Of a stretch of DNA of 64,000 nt, positions 25,396 through 37,467 are shown in pieces. A program made the translations under genes and the position numbers. A model generated the notes under the pieces. The model did no database searches. It was not told the DNA's origin and saw only the letters and a program-made list of their open reading frames with translations. Source of the DNA: Eutrigla gurnardus (Eukaryota; Chordata; Actinopteri; Perciformes; Triglidae); assembly GCA_963514095.1 (NCBI GenBank), contig OY741276.1, positions 20,447,695 through 20,511,694 on the forward strand, given 5' to 3'. The first letter of the stretch is position 1; each line of letters opens with the position of its first letter.

Positions 25396-28350
25396 GCTCC
25401 CCCGGCGAAATTCACAAACCGATGTACACATTCATGCATCAATAATTCTAATTAAAAAATATGATAGCCTAAACATTATTCTGAAATGGACCATTCTACT
25501 TGAAACAGCTTAGTTCTACACTGTGTTATTACTATTTTAACTTTAATAATAAATATATTATCCGAAAAACTCTTCCACCACTGTAGGTATTAAATTAGAG
25601 CACACATTTGTCAAGTTGTGTGACTTTAATTATGGCTTCAGAAGAGCGATGTGAATACATTTTTACATCTCACTTAGTCCCGTAAATGATGAAATTCTGT
25701 GGAAACGGTCGCGTGATACAAGTCTTTAGATCGATTTATGATCCGTCCTTCACTCTGCTAAATGCTGATGGTAATTACATGTGCTCTGGATCAGTGGACC
25801 TTGTTTCTACAGGAAGAATCAGGATCCCCAAACAAGGTGTCACAACACCGTCTCCACACACTGAACAACATTGTCACGTGAACATTGTCAGTTGTAGGCA
25901 TGGGTAGAAATTAATATCCCCCCACTAATAGGTATGCATGCAGACGTAGTGCCGTACCTTGTCTGGATTAATATTGCATATATTAGCTGATAACATGAAT
26001 CCTTGATGTACAACAACGGCAGCCACTTAATGATAAGTGGCTGCTTCGTCAGTGTGCTTTGCATAACGATGGGGCAGAGGCACTCTGGAATCAAACCACA
26101 GGGCAGAGACGAGCGGGTGCCGCACAACACGGAAGGTTTCATTTGTGGTGGGGAATATCAAACAGCCGTTTTCTGCGGAGAGATGAATTCCTGGGTTATA
26201 TTGGAGGGCTGCGCCGAGGGCAATGAGGTGGACTTTCTCCCGCTGAGTGTTTTTATGAAGTCATTCTGCTCGCGGTGGTTTTATATGGAAAGTTGAGCCG
26301 AAGGACACCGAGCGCTTGTTGAAAAAGACATGACACTGGAGGGACGATCATTTCATGTTTTAGCCTTGCTGGTTTTCACAGAGAGAATTCACCTGGTGAC
26401 AGTAGCTGGATTTTGAAGTGGAACATGGAGTCACATACATGGAGTATAAAAGTACTATTAAATACTAGTTATCATAGTTGGTGTACTGCACTGTATATGT
26501 TTCTGTGGTAAAGACATCAATATAAACACCAAAGCTATAATCATTTCCAAGCCTATAGCTCTGCACACCACTGATGGCAGCATTAAGGTCGGGCCTTTAG
26601 TTTCTGTCATATCCACGAGGATCAGACATGAATTGGGGAATTGATAATTTACAATAAGATAAAGCCCAGCTTCCAGAAAGCATATCGGTTATGGTCGTGT
26701 CTAGATGGTAAGCTACAAATTAATCATTCAAGGTCAATGCCATCAGTTACTGACAGTTGGGCCAGCTAGCGTAGGTTGCTAAGTAACGTTAGCTTGTGAA
26801 CTTGAAGTGTGAGGGTAATGAACACTGATCTCTTATCAGCTTTTTTAATTACGATTTAACCAAGACGCCCAACAGTAACTGTAATTGCAATACAGTATAC
26901 TGGCCATTTTGTTGTTTAGCTGATAAACAACAACAGCTGAGCAAGAAGCACATCCATTCAAAATACATTACAAATTAGTTGATGCTTCTTATTTAAAGAA
27001 GCAGAATACATGAAATATTGTTGATGTTATTAAATGGCTTTGTTCTGTCGGATCTCAAGTTGACAGTAATTGCAGTTGTTAGCGCTGATGGATTCATATA
27101 GATTTTGTTTTTGAAAGTCGCAACTATATTCAAAGGGGAAAGGCAAATTGTTCAGGAATGTAATGTTCCTTTCTCTTGTTTAATTATAATCCAAGTCAAT
27201 AGGTTTAGGCTACTTGTGTGCAACTTCTTTCACTGATGCATAATTTGAAAGTTATTTTTGTTTTTATGAAGGAAATAAAAGAAAAATAATAGGAAAGAAA
27301 AGCCTTAAAACCTTGAGCAGTGTCATTTCATAGCATTGTTCATTTCTTATTTCATTTTCTCTTTCATGATGCACACCTCCACATGACTCAACGTTGGTAT
27401 TATCTGAGGATAAGCTGTCAGCACAGCATTCAGGACAGCCGAGCTTACTTTGTTAAAAAGTTTTGAACAGATAAGAAAGTAATAACTTTCCTTTGCTGCA
27501 CTTTTCTACTGATACTGTATGTTTAGTTCCAAGTTCAGGATGTAGTTGTAAACTTTATAGTTCCACTAATAAGCCCCGGAAACCAAGAGAAATGTAAAAG
27601 TGAGAGAAATGTGCTGCAACTTTTGACAATTTCTGATGTCTCAACATTTGTGATTCATGTTGTGATTCATCAGATGCTCCTCTGGCTTGCTGACTTGTTT
27701 GCACTGGTTTGTTCGGAGCTGCTGGACATCCGTCTAAGTGATGAAAAAAAGCTGTACTTATTTCTAAGGTAAGTTGGGGAAAATTGGACAGATATCAATT
27801 TAAAGAAATTATGTATTCAGTGAATTCTGACAAGCATATTTTGTGAAGGCGAATATAGCATGCAAAATTCTATACAAATTGCCTTCAATAAAAATGTGCA
27901 TATTTAAGAATTACGTTGGTGAAAAAAAGTGTGGGTGTTTCATGTGTGTCTTTTAAGTAGCCAATATGCAGTTAATATGCCTTCTTAAGCAGATCTCACA
28001 TAATCTGATTCAAGAAGCTCACAGATGTCGGGTCTACAAATGTTTGATCCAAAAGAAATGTGGTTATCCTGCATCATGTACATGTGGATGATTTCTCAAT
28101 GTAGGATTACCAAAATAAATAAATAAATACCGCACAGGCCACAACTGATCAATAATCTATTCTGTTTTTTTTTTATTATTCCTGTTTCCTTCAAAAACTT
28201 TAATCAATGTCTTGTCCCATTTATGTGCCAGACCGAACTGTTGTTCAAAGAGTGGCTTAAATCAATGAAAACTTTATCTGTGACCCATTTTTTTGAGCGT
28301 CAGTCAACTTCCTGGAGTTGCTGCTTCATACAAAATAAGAGAACGTACGT
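25396..28350. other. gene-free AT-rich stretch
   Basis: No gene or clear repeat. Around 26030-26300 an open frame of 97 codons has no recognisable content. Confidence 0.4.
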
Positions 28351-28535
28351 TGTTGGAAGAAGTTCTAAGATATTTTACTTTTTATCATAATGTAATCATC
28401 AAAATAGCATCAAAATATACTTAAATTACCAAAAAGTTAAAGTAATAATGCAAAATGTCTCTTTGCAGAATAATGTATATTGCGAGATTATAATAATTGG
28501 TGCATTATTGTTTTCATCACTTTAATGTTGCATAG
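28351..28535. repeat. decayed dispersed repeat (AAGTAAAAGTACT group)
   Basis: GGAAGAAGTTCTAAGATATT, TCATCAAAATAGCATCAAAA, CTTAAATTACCAAAAAGTTA and TTTGCAGAATAATG follow, in order, the layout of the abundant fish repeat that normally begins GTGGAAGAAGTATTCAGA. This copy is heavily mutated. Confidence 0.55.
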
Positions 28536-28766
28536 GCATGGGCAGCATCAGGGTATTAAAAGTTATAAAGGGGTATAGACATCATAAAAATACAGATGCC
28601 ACTCGTTCCATTAAACTGATACTGAGAAGATGCAGCTGATCTCGGTCAGTGGGACTAAGTTTAATTTAATTTAAATTTAATATAATGCGTTAGATGAGTC
28701 ATCAACAACTTTGGTCCATTCGTGTTTTAGTAACGAGCTGCTGAATTCCGTCATATCACTTATACC

Positions 28767-29903
28767 TGTCACGGCTTTGCAGGAGCAAAGGAGTTCAGCA
28801 CCTAAACACAGATACAAACAAAGGAACTATACAGTTTTATTAAATTAGAGGGTTGGAAAAACAAACTGAAGGAGGCCACAAAAGCAAAACATATCAAAAC
28901 AGAATGAGAATAACCCAACAGAAATCAAAACTTACAATAGACAAAAAACATTGGGAACACACATCACTGGAGATATTCAGTGGGAGGACTGCAAGGACAG
29001 CACGGTGGTGAGCCGACATTAACAGACGAACCAGGCTGAGGTGAATTGGGAGAACAAGAGGCAAGGCTGACGAGACAACCAGACACAGCTGGGACACTGA
29101 ACAAAGGAGGGAAACCGAACAGGAAGCACGACAACACAAGACAGAAGGATTACAAAATAAAACAGGAAACCAACAGCACAAGAGACAGAAACTACAAAAC
29201 CAAGATCATGGCTGCGTTTCAAAAACAGTTTGAGTCGCCCTCGCTCACTTGCCCTCAGCCCTTGCTATGACGTCACACGGAGGCCACTTGGAGGGCGGAG
29301 GGAAAGTGGGCGGAGGGGGAGTGAAAGAGGTAAATGGAACACACCTGCCCTCGTTCACTAACAGCCCAGACAATCATGGATCAACCACACGTGTTGGAGT
29401 AGCGCTATACTGCCTATTCCAAATTACACAAAATATGCGGAGACTCATTTCATTGAGACGAAGACGTATTCTATGCTGGATGGCAATACGTCGGCTTATA
29501 TACTTACACTTGTAAACGGTGGGCTCTGCCATAACTCTGCAACAGACAGTCTAATTGCACAATTTAAGAAAATGAATTAAATTTAATTCATTTTCTTCTT
29601 TCTTCTTCTTCCTTGGTGGTTAATAGACAGCAGACAATGGTGTTTGAGGTTCATTATCGCCACCGCATGGACATATTTTTCGTGCACCACTGCAATGCAT
29701 TGTGGGTGATATACAGCTCTGAAGTGACCATCGTTGTTCACTCGATCACTCAGCCCTCAAGGGTCGATCTCACGGAGTTCACTTCAGCTGTTCAGGGAAA
29801 TGGAACAGCCCTTAAGATGGCGGCGGGGATTCCCCCGAGGGCAAGTGCTTAGGGCAAGTGAGCGAGGGCGACTCAAACTGTTATTGAAACGCAGCTCATG
29901 ACA
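28767..29903 (-). mobile_element. solo LTR, minus strand, interrupted by a MITE
   Basis: The unit starts TGTCACGG (plus strand) and ends CATGACA, so it has the TG...CA termini of an LTR. It is flanked by perfect 5-bp direct repeats ATACC (28762-28766 and 29904-29908), as expected of integrase. Read on the minus strand, an AATAAA signal lies near the 3' end (around 28830), consistent with a U3-R-U5 order. Without the MITE at 29210-29896 the LTR is about 450 bp. No internal retroelement genes adjoin it, so it is a solo LTR left by recombination. The lineage (Ty3/Gypsy or retroviral) cannot be told from the LTR alone. Confidence 0.75.
29210..29896. mobile_element. MITE with ~46-bp TIRs beginning GGCTGCGTTTC
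   Basis: The left end (GGCTGCGTTTCAAAAACAG, then TTTGAGTCGCCCTCGCTCAC) is repeated inverted at the right end with about one mismatch over 46 bases. The direct repeat is CAT (29207-29209 / 29897-29899), or TCAT if the last base is read as flank. The element is about 687 bp and lies inside a solo LTR whose two halves rejoin cleanly when it is removed. There is no transposase. A 3-bp duplication and a G-rich terminus would suit a PIF/Harbinger-like family, but this is inference. Confidence 0.8.
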
Positions 29904-30530
29904 ATACCCCCGTGAAATGTCAGAAAGATGTGAAAAAATATGTTAAAGCTTGATGCTTTCAATTACTGAATATACATACATTCATAGTAAATACAGTGGG
30001 CCCTATAGTTTCGTAGCGCAGCGCAGGGTGGCGCAGGGTTCGACCGACGCAGCCTTGCGCACGGTCAGTTTGGCAGTTTGGTGGATCGCCTGCGCCAAGA
30101 TGGGTATGGCGCCGCAGCAGGGGGAGGCGTCAGAGATTCAGCTTGGTGCAGCGGAAGTTTCGTGGCAAAAGGCCTCGCCGAGACTTCGCCGAAAGCACAC
30201 CAGCTCCAACCTAGTCTACTCTTGGCGTACGGTGCAAGGCGCAAATAAAGTCCATTCATTCAAGGCGAATCACAGCTGGCGGAGTGGAAGTTTGGCTGAC
30301 CTGCGGCAGTGCGTACACGTCACCGAGGCCTCACAGGCAGGTTTCCACAGTTCCAGGCACATTTAAATGCAATAAATAATCACAACAAACACTCTTTAAT
30401 GCAACTAATTGAATCAACACGTGAATTTATATCTATATAGATTGTCCCGTCACATCTGACGTCAGATCAAAGGCGGATGGGCACGCTTAACGGAAACTCA
30501 GGACCAAAACATCTCCCTTTCTCTCTCTCC

Positions 30531-30840
30531 TGTATTTCATATCTATCCACTGCTAATAAAATGAGTCTATGCCTGAAAAAATCTTTCAAAAAAAATACAG
30601 CAGCGCGTGCCTGGTCTCGCGCCTCCGCAGTATGGAGAAACGCGCAACTTTGCCGCGAGCTGGAACCGGAGTTGGGGCTGCAGCTGGTCTGAGCGGCACG
30701 TGAGGTCCCGGTGTCCCGCTGTTCTGGTGTTGGACGGGGAATCCGGTGCAGCTGTGGAGCGCAGATGATGAGCTGTGTACCCTGACCCTGTTTTGTGATA
30801 TACATGCCTAAAATGTGCCTACAATTTCTAAAGTGATATA
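30531..30840. repeat. insert carrying a module shared with the hAT element at 35015
   Basis: Copies 2 and 3 of the GGGCCC family read straight from CTCTCCTGTTTTTT to ATATCGGCATT or its variant. Copy 1 has about 310 extra bases at that point. Within them, about 30602-30800 matches about 35224-35512 inside the hAT element: TGCCTGGTCTCG, GCCGCGAGCTGGA, CGGAGTTGGGGCTGC, TCCGGTGCAGCTGTGGAGCG and CTGACCCTGTTTTGT occur in the same order. The flanks of the module are unrelated in the two places. Confidence 0.7.
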
Positions 30841-31062
30841 ATATCGGCATTATAATTATTATGACTTTACGCACGCACAGCGGCTGCTCTAAAGACAGAT
30901 TCAGCAACTGCATAGCTTATTTCTCGCTTAAAATGTTTTCAGAAGTGAAGAGTCGATCGTCCAATCAGGTGCAGCCATGAAGTGTGCGCGTGATTGTATG
31001 AAGGAGAGCGCCTGTCAATCATCCTCTAGTGGCAGCCTGCCAAGCGTGCAATACTGGGAGCG

Positions 31063-31715
31063 TGCACCTGATTGGACGATCGCTTTCACAGCTGTCCTGT
31101 CTGCTCCGGAGTTCACGCAGACCAACATGGCGGCTCGTTTGGAAACTTTCTCTTATTCTACGAAAATTGTTCACCGAAAGGTGTTTCTGAAAACATTTTA
31201 AGCGAGAAATAAGCTATGCAGTTGCTGAATCTGTCTTTATTTCAGATCGACAACATTCAGTTTAGAAGATTTTCGCGAGGCGGCGAGTCGAGCCCGGCGC
31301 CTCTGATTAGCATAAAGTAGATTCGACTTCAACTTTATGCAAATGAGGAGCGGCCAACTCGCGCGCCGTCTCTCGACATTCGCCGCTACGCTACCAGAAT
31401 GCATTGCACGGCTTTTCACATAGACAATGAATGGGACGCGGGGAAACACCGCTGCCTGTGGACACGTACCGCACGTACTAGGGAACGCTCGGGAACAGTC
31501 GCGAAAATCTGTTAAACTGAATGTTGTCGATCTTAAAATAAAGACAGATTCAGCAACTGCATAGCTTATTTCTCGTTTAAAATGTTTTCAGAAACACCTT
31601 TCGGAGAACTATTTTCATAGAATAAGAGAAAGTTTCCACACGAGCCGCCATGTTGGTCTGCGTGAACTCCGGAGCAGACAGGACAGCTGTGAAAGCGATC
31701 GTCCAATCAGGTGCA
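31063..31715. repeat. 216-bp inverted repeat around a 220-bp spacer
   Basis: The arms 31063-31278 and 31499-31715 are inverted copies with only a few mismatches. Each contains CAACATGGCGGCTCG (about 31122 plus, 31650 minus) and a CTGATTGGACGATCG end. A third forward copy of the 50-base segment AGACAGATTCAGCAACTGCA and onward sits at 30892-30943. The spacer holds the right-end half of the AGGTCCGTG MITE, with CCTGTGGACACG at about 31456-31467. This is a rearranged copy of the MITE seen more simply at 55531-56453. Confidence 0.85.
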
Positions 31716-31814
31716 GCCATGAAGTGTGCGCGTGACTGTAGGAGAGCGCCTGTCAATCATCCTCTAGTGGCAGCCTGCCAAGCGTGCAATACTGGGAAGC
31801 GCCGCGTCCACTCG

Positions 31815-33678
31815 CACTGTAACGAATTGCTGTAAATTTAAGGTGGATTTACAACAGTATCCTACTGTATTTTATAATAATTGTAAAATACTGTTAAATT
31901 TTCATTCCTTGCATGTAAATTAACAGTTAAATCAGTAATTTAACAATAACAGTAGATAACTGAAATTTAACACCATAAAACAGTATTTATACTGAATTGC
32001 TGCAAATTTACAGTGGATTACAACAGTATCTTACTGTATTTTAAAATAAGTCTAAAATACTGTTAAATATTCATGCTTACATGTAAATTAACAGTTAATG
32101 CTCAGTTAAAAATAAGAAACTGTAATTTAACAGCATGAAACAGTATTTTCTGTCACGGAGACATGTGCCCTTCTCAAGTCCAGTCCATGTGTTCACCAGA
32201 GCAGGTAAAGTAAAATTATGCTTTTCTTCCAAAATTGATAGTGTCCAGTGTTGTTTTATCTGCATGATTATTGAACTGTTGACATTTCAGATGTTTCATT
32301 AGGTCTGTTTCATTAGTTCAGGTTGCTAAAAAAGGGCTAAGAAGCAAGCTCTGTAGCTAGCTTGAGCTCAATTAGCCATGGTCATTAGCCAGGTGTTGTG
32401 AGCAGTTAAAAACGTATTTTTAGTAAACTCTGTGTACACAAACAATGTTCTCACCTCGTGTTCATGTGTAGAGACCCTGGTGATACTACGAGCATAAGTT
32501 TCATGTTGTGATGAGCCTTCTTAGTGATTAAAAAATAGCAATTTTGATGCTAGCATAAGAGGGCCCTTGCACTCAATTGAAAATTAGCTTGCCCGAAAAC
32601 GAAACTACGGTAAATCTTAAAAGTGAATCTTTCGTCGTAATTATGCATTTACATGAAGGTTTGACTCGTATACATTCACAAAAAAAATGTCTAGGTTGCT
32701 TTCAGGCAAGAGTTTAACTTGAACAGGCATTTGTTGAAATGACATCTTAGAGATTGTTCTGTTATTAAAGTTAATCTGCAATTTTGTGAAGATATAACTA
32801 ACTTGTGTTAACTTGTGCTTTTATAGAACTTACTGTGCAACCACAAACATGAAGGGACGGGAGGACTTTCCAAAGGGACTGAGTAAGGACCTACAATCCC
32901 TCCATTAGTCTTTCTTATTTTTAAATTTTACCAGGTACGTTGTGTTGCTAATTTTATAAATTAATTTTTTTTCAGGCACTCATCATCGCTGACTGACGAG
33001 ACCAGTCAAGTACTCCACATTCACTTTTCATTGTTCACATGCAAAAGACTTGTTTGTTTGCAATAAACTACAGCAATGTTATGGAATGTATATTCGCTTG
33101 TGTTCTATACCAGGGTTCCCGAACTTATTACTTAAAGTCTGCATCTGATTTTTATTCAAGTGAGAGGTCCGTGTCCACAGGTTGTCCTGCTACTTTTCTT
33201 CAGTTAGCACACACAGATGAACAGTGATAATTGCATGTTGTTGCTGAATGCGTTTCTGATCTGCTCTAAGCACTAGAAGACAAGACATTAGTAAAATACA
33301 AGAAAAGGACTTTTGGATGTTGACTGTTTGTCTAGATGAATGTGGTACGTCTGGGTATTTGAGAAGCCCTGCATACTTTGTTTTTAAATTGGTGCAAAAA
33401 TAGCAGATTTTATAACACACTGGCATATACTGTAAAATAACCACAACCCCTACTGTCATGTACTGTAAACCAATATACGGTAATATACCGTTAAATAAAT
33501 AATGGTAGATGCACTGAAAAATTACCATAACCCAGTTATCCTACTGTCATGTACTGTATATACTGTAAAAAACGGTAATATACCGTTAAAGTAAATAACA
33601 GTAGTTGCATTGTAAAAATAACAGGAAATTACTGGCGTCCCTGCTGCCAGTTATTTTACAGTGAAATTTGTTACAGTG
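31815..33678. mobile_element. CACTA/EnSpm-like nonautonomous element (1.86 kb)
   Basis: The left terminus is CACTGTAACGAATTGCTGTA. The right terminus inverted is CACTGTAACAAATTTCACTG. Both subterminal regions are full of short ACTGTA/TACAGT repeats, typical of CACTA-type ends. Comparison with the related MITE at 55531, read inverted, shows an empty site of CCACACGCGTTT. Copy 1 has CCACTCG on the left and CGCATTT on the right, giving a 2-bp CG duplication. The interior (32160-33400) has no transposase and only short ORFs. A 17-base MITE terminus, AGGTCCGTGTCCACAGG, lies alone at 33165-33181. The superfamily call is inferred from termini and TSD length. Confidence 0.7.
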
Positions 33679-33790
33679 CGCATTTAAAATCGCCCCTGTG
33701 GAAACTTGCAAAGTCGAGGCGGACACACCCCATCGGCGTGGCGCAGGTGCGCTGTGTGCTGACTGTGCCTGGTCTACGAAACTAGGGCCC

Positions 33791-35014
33791 ATTGTGTTAA
33801 CCTCTAATAATACAGCCACATCTATCTTGATTATTAATCTGAAAATCTGCAAAGTAACTGAAGTTATCAAATAAATGTAATAGAGCCAAAAAAGTACAGC
33901 ATTTCCCTCCAAAATCATGTGGACTAGAAAAAAAGTAGGAAAAAAATGTGATAAATATACCAGAAAAAGTAATTTTTACTTTCCACCACTGCTTATGTTT
34001 GATTGTTAACAGCAAACACATTCTCACAACAATTGCTTAGAATAATGAAGCTTGTTTGGAGATCCAAAACTTCAAACTACTATGCCTTCAAAATAAAGTT
34101 CTGTCTTCACAGGAAGTTAAGTTTAACCTTCAAAACCACCCAGTTCAGTTGAGATAAACAGTGTGGTTGATGTTAACTTTACTGACAAACAAATGTTCCG
34201 AACGAAAACATTCAGAAAGTTGGTCCAGCAGTTTCAGGTGACACAGACAAGTCTCCTTCACGTTCTATATTATAAACCACAGATTACACAAACACATTTC
34301 AGGAAAAATCCAAGCATGCACCATCACAACTGCGTTGTTGGGCGGCTTCCAACAAAGACACCGGCTCTTCGACGGGTTTAACTCTTTACCCACAATCCCC
34401 CTCATTAACATGTAAACCCAGAATTCTCGGTGCTTTGGCTCAGGCTGCTCTACCCTGATAAGATATTTTCATTTCCAGGCGACTGCAATTTCGGAGAAGG
34501 TCGGACTCTATTGTGTGCCATGGCGCTGGGGGGCCAAGGTGCGAGGAGGACATCCGATTAAAGTGGATTGAACAAAGCAACACTGTTGGTATGTTTGTTC
34601 AAATGAGCATCCAAACGTATAAACAGGCTGATTGATTTCGCTAAGACAATAACATCAGTGCAAACTGACTGATGTAATATGTGCTTTATACTGAATCTTT
34701 CTAATGTCATATCACACTGAATATAAATGGATCCTCACCCCGGTTCTATCGCCCTATCAGCACCGCAGACAGAGGGGCCAAAGTGTCTCAGGTTGAGAGA
34801 CGTTGGATAAAACGAGCAACGCAATCAGTCTGCAGTGTTATTACCCATCATGCTGCAGCTCACCGCCCCTGCTCTTCCCTCTGGGTGCACGACGAGATAA
34901 AACGCAGGTAATCCCAACCCAACTCTACATCGCAGTGCTGCTGCCGCCACAGAAATGTGGAGCTTAATACATGTTAAGTTAAGATACTGTGAAATTGCCC
35001 CGTTGTAATCTCTA
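33791..35014. other. gene-free stretch
   Basis: No gene is recognised. About 34380-34580 and 34730-34920 are non-repetitive and GC-richer. They might be conserved noncoding DNA. Confidence 0.4.
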
Positions 35015-35854
35015 CAGTGTTTGGAATAACGCCGTTTAAAATAACGACGTTAGGTAACGCCGTTATTTTTTCGGTAACGGGGTAATCTAACTAATTACTG
35101 TTTCCGTCGTTACAACGCCGTTATCGTTACTGTACGTTAAATGCGGTGCGTTACTATGAATTGAATTTGTCGGTTGTCGGTTAAAAAACAAAAAAGTCAG
35201 GATCGTGTTCTGCTTGCGCGCCGCTCGTGCCTGGTCTCGGCAGCCTGTTGTCCGTGGAGAAACGTGCAAACTTGCCGCGAGCTGGAGCCGGAGTTGGGGC
35301 TGCTGCTGGTCTGAGCGGCGCGCGAGGGCCACGCGGGCCCCGGTGTCCCGCCGTTCTGGTGTTGGACGGGAATCCGGTGCAGCTGTGGAGCGCGGATGGT
35401 GAAGACGGTGGTGATGATGATGATGATGATGATGAACTGCCCCGCGGCTCGAGGCACCGGGGTCTCGCCGTCATTATGTCTACTGCTGTGCGCTCTGACC
35501 CTGTTTTGTATGACAGACACAGCGTCTCCCACTGTATAATTTATCCTCAAGTTTTAATTATTCCCGCATGCGAGGTGCGGAGAATGCGATCTCAATTATT
35601 ATACACAAGACTACACGCTACGCGGCTATAGTAGTAGACTACAAGACTACAGTTTGCCATCTCATTACAAGAAAAATCAAAATTCTTTGAAATAAAGCAA
35701 CTTTTTTTTTTTTACAGTAACGCAAATAGTTACTTTCCCTGGTAACTAGTTACTTTTATTATAAAGTAATTCAGTTACTAACTCAGTTACTTTTTGGAAC
35801 AAGTAGTGAGTAACTATAACTAATTACTTTTTTAAAGTAACGTTCCCAACACTG
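35015..35854. mobile_element. hAT nonautonomous element with 8-bp TSD
   Basis: The left end is CAGTGTTTGGAATAACG and the right end is CGTTCCCAACACTG. The inverse of the right end, CAGTGTTGGGAACG, is the classical fish hAT terminus. Perfect 8-bp target-site duplications AATCTCTA flank it (35007-35014 and 35855-35862), diagnostic for hAT. Subterminal regions are packed with GTAAC/GTTAC repeats. The interior (about 35200-35510) is GC-rich, includes a (GAT)n run at 35410-35435, and shares a module with GGGCCC copy 1. There is no transposase frame. The perfect TSD suggests a fairly young insertion. Confidence 0.93.
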
Positions 35855-36104
35855 AATCTCTACTTTCACCAATTAGCAAAGAACAAAGTTAAAAGATGCT
35901 CTTTTATGAAGGCAGTCATAAACATAACTCCTATATCCTCTTACTGAATACATTTTGATGGTTGTTGAGGGTTTTGAAGGTAAAACGACTTCATATAAAA
36001 GCACAGTGTGCTCAGACGTAACACCAGTGCACATAACATGCACAACAGAGCAACTAAACAACATCCTCTGTTCACATACAGCGATCTTCGTCCTATGTCT
36101 GACA

Positions 36105-36617
36105 TAGGTTTACCAGATGTCCCGCTTTGTGCGGGACTGCACAGAATTTTCATCACATTTTCCGCATCCCGCATATTGAGATGATGTCCCACAATTTGAT
36201 TGGCAGCTGTAGTTTTTTTATTTACGTCTGGCTTTTATCCAATGGCTGTGTAGAAAACAGAGAAGGCTGTCATTACCATCATTACGGGGCTGTTTGTTTG
36301 ATGCTGATGCTGTCAATCAAACTGGGCACACGTTCGTTTCAGAGATTGCAAAAAAAATGTCCTGTGGTCGCACAAAAGCGGCGTCCATAGTTACAGATGT
36401 GCTTGCACCTGCCTCTGTAGAGACTTGTTTGAGAGAATTAAAAACACCAATAGTTCAGCTCCAAAGTGACAAAAACACACACGCCATTTTTTAACAGTTA
36501 GATATACATTATATCAAAATGTTAGACTCCCTCTAAGCATTGGTAATGTGTCCCACATTGTCCCACACAAACATAATCTTTGTCCCACATTTGGTTTGTT
36601 GGGATCTGGTCACCCTA
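36105..36617. mobile_element. hAT MITE with 8-bp TSD (TAGGGTGACCAGAT type)
   Basis: The left end is TAGGTTTACCAGATGTCCC. The right end inverted is TAGGGTGACCAGATCCCAAC. Perfect 8-bp duplications GTCTGACA flank it (36097-36104 and 36618-36625). The 513-bp interior has repeated GTCCCACA motifs near the right end and short ORFs only. Confidence 0.92.
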
Positions 36618-37467
36618 GTCTGACATCTGCACACACTATCAGCAATCAATACATCTTGTCGCCCTGATAAGCAAAGATTGCCGACCAGGTAAACAAATTG
36701 AAAGAATCACTGCTGCCATTAAAATTAGATGATCGTCATTTTCTCAGTGGCATGGAATAACCTTTGCATACCGTGTATCTAATAATCACCAGCTGGAAGA
36801 CATATTTCTCTCTTGACCAATCATGTTTGCAGAAATACTTTAGAAAAACATTGACTAATGCAGAATTAATTTAGTCCATTTTTGTTAAAGCTGGTAGCAC
36901 TCGAAATGAAGAATGTCCCGTCGTCCAGGAGACAGTAAAAATAGCACCTGGGACACAGAGATACAGGACTAGGACAATAGGTCAGGAGAGAAACGAGTCA
37001 TTCCAAATGAAATGATTACATTCCTGCATCATGGTTGAATCATCAAGCTGCCGGAGAGTCATTTTGTCCAGCACTGTGGTGGATGCTTCACCAACAGTAA
37101 CAGACAAGGAGTCTATGTTCCCTCAGATTAATAATAAAATAAAGAATTTCCTGACCCTATTTTTCAAGGTATCAAAGTCAGAAATGTCAACACAACATCC
37201 AGACCCGGCTGCAGAAAAAAATTTAGGGGGGGCATTACATTTTTTCTGGGAGTTTTTCAACCTACATTTTATTTGCTTCAGGCAGAACAATGGCTTCGTG
37301 ACCACTGCTACAGTGCGGAGAAGTCATTTTCCTCTTACAAAAAAGGGGCAGTTCATCCCAGAATCTAAAAAACAAACAAAATAGTGTAGTGCTGTGTCCA
37401 TTTATGCAACTCAAGCATTTATTCAAGAAGACCGGCAACAAGGGTTGTGGCATGCAGATAGCACCAT
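36618..37467. other. gene-free stretch
   Basis: Nothing is recognised. A 117-codon frame at 37031-37384 has no identifiable feature. Confidence 0.4.

Larger units (their letters stand above)
29998..33790. mobile_element. GGGCCC-family DNA element, copy 1, composite
   Basis: Termini are GGGCCCTATAGTTTCGT on the left and the inverse ACGAAACTAGGGCCC on the right. The left 500 bases (GGCAGTTTGGTGGATCGCCT and onward) are clearly homologous to copies at 44650 and 54842. The flanks AGT/ATT match at two of three positions, unlike the perfect 3-bp repeats of the other copies. The interior is unique to this copy: an insert at 30531-30840, a rearranged MITE with long inverted arms, and a 1.86-kb CACTA-like element. 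The PIF/Harbinger assignment rests on TSD length and the TAA target of copy 3. No transposase gene is present. Confidence 0.75.

Noticed and set aside
30977..31201. 74-codon frame containing MAARLETFSYSTK
   Set aside because: It lies wholly within the rearranged MITE; the MAAR start is noted as a possible captured 5' exon but not called a gene.
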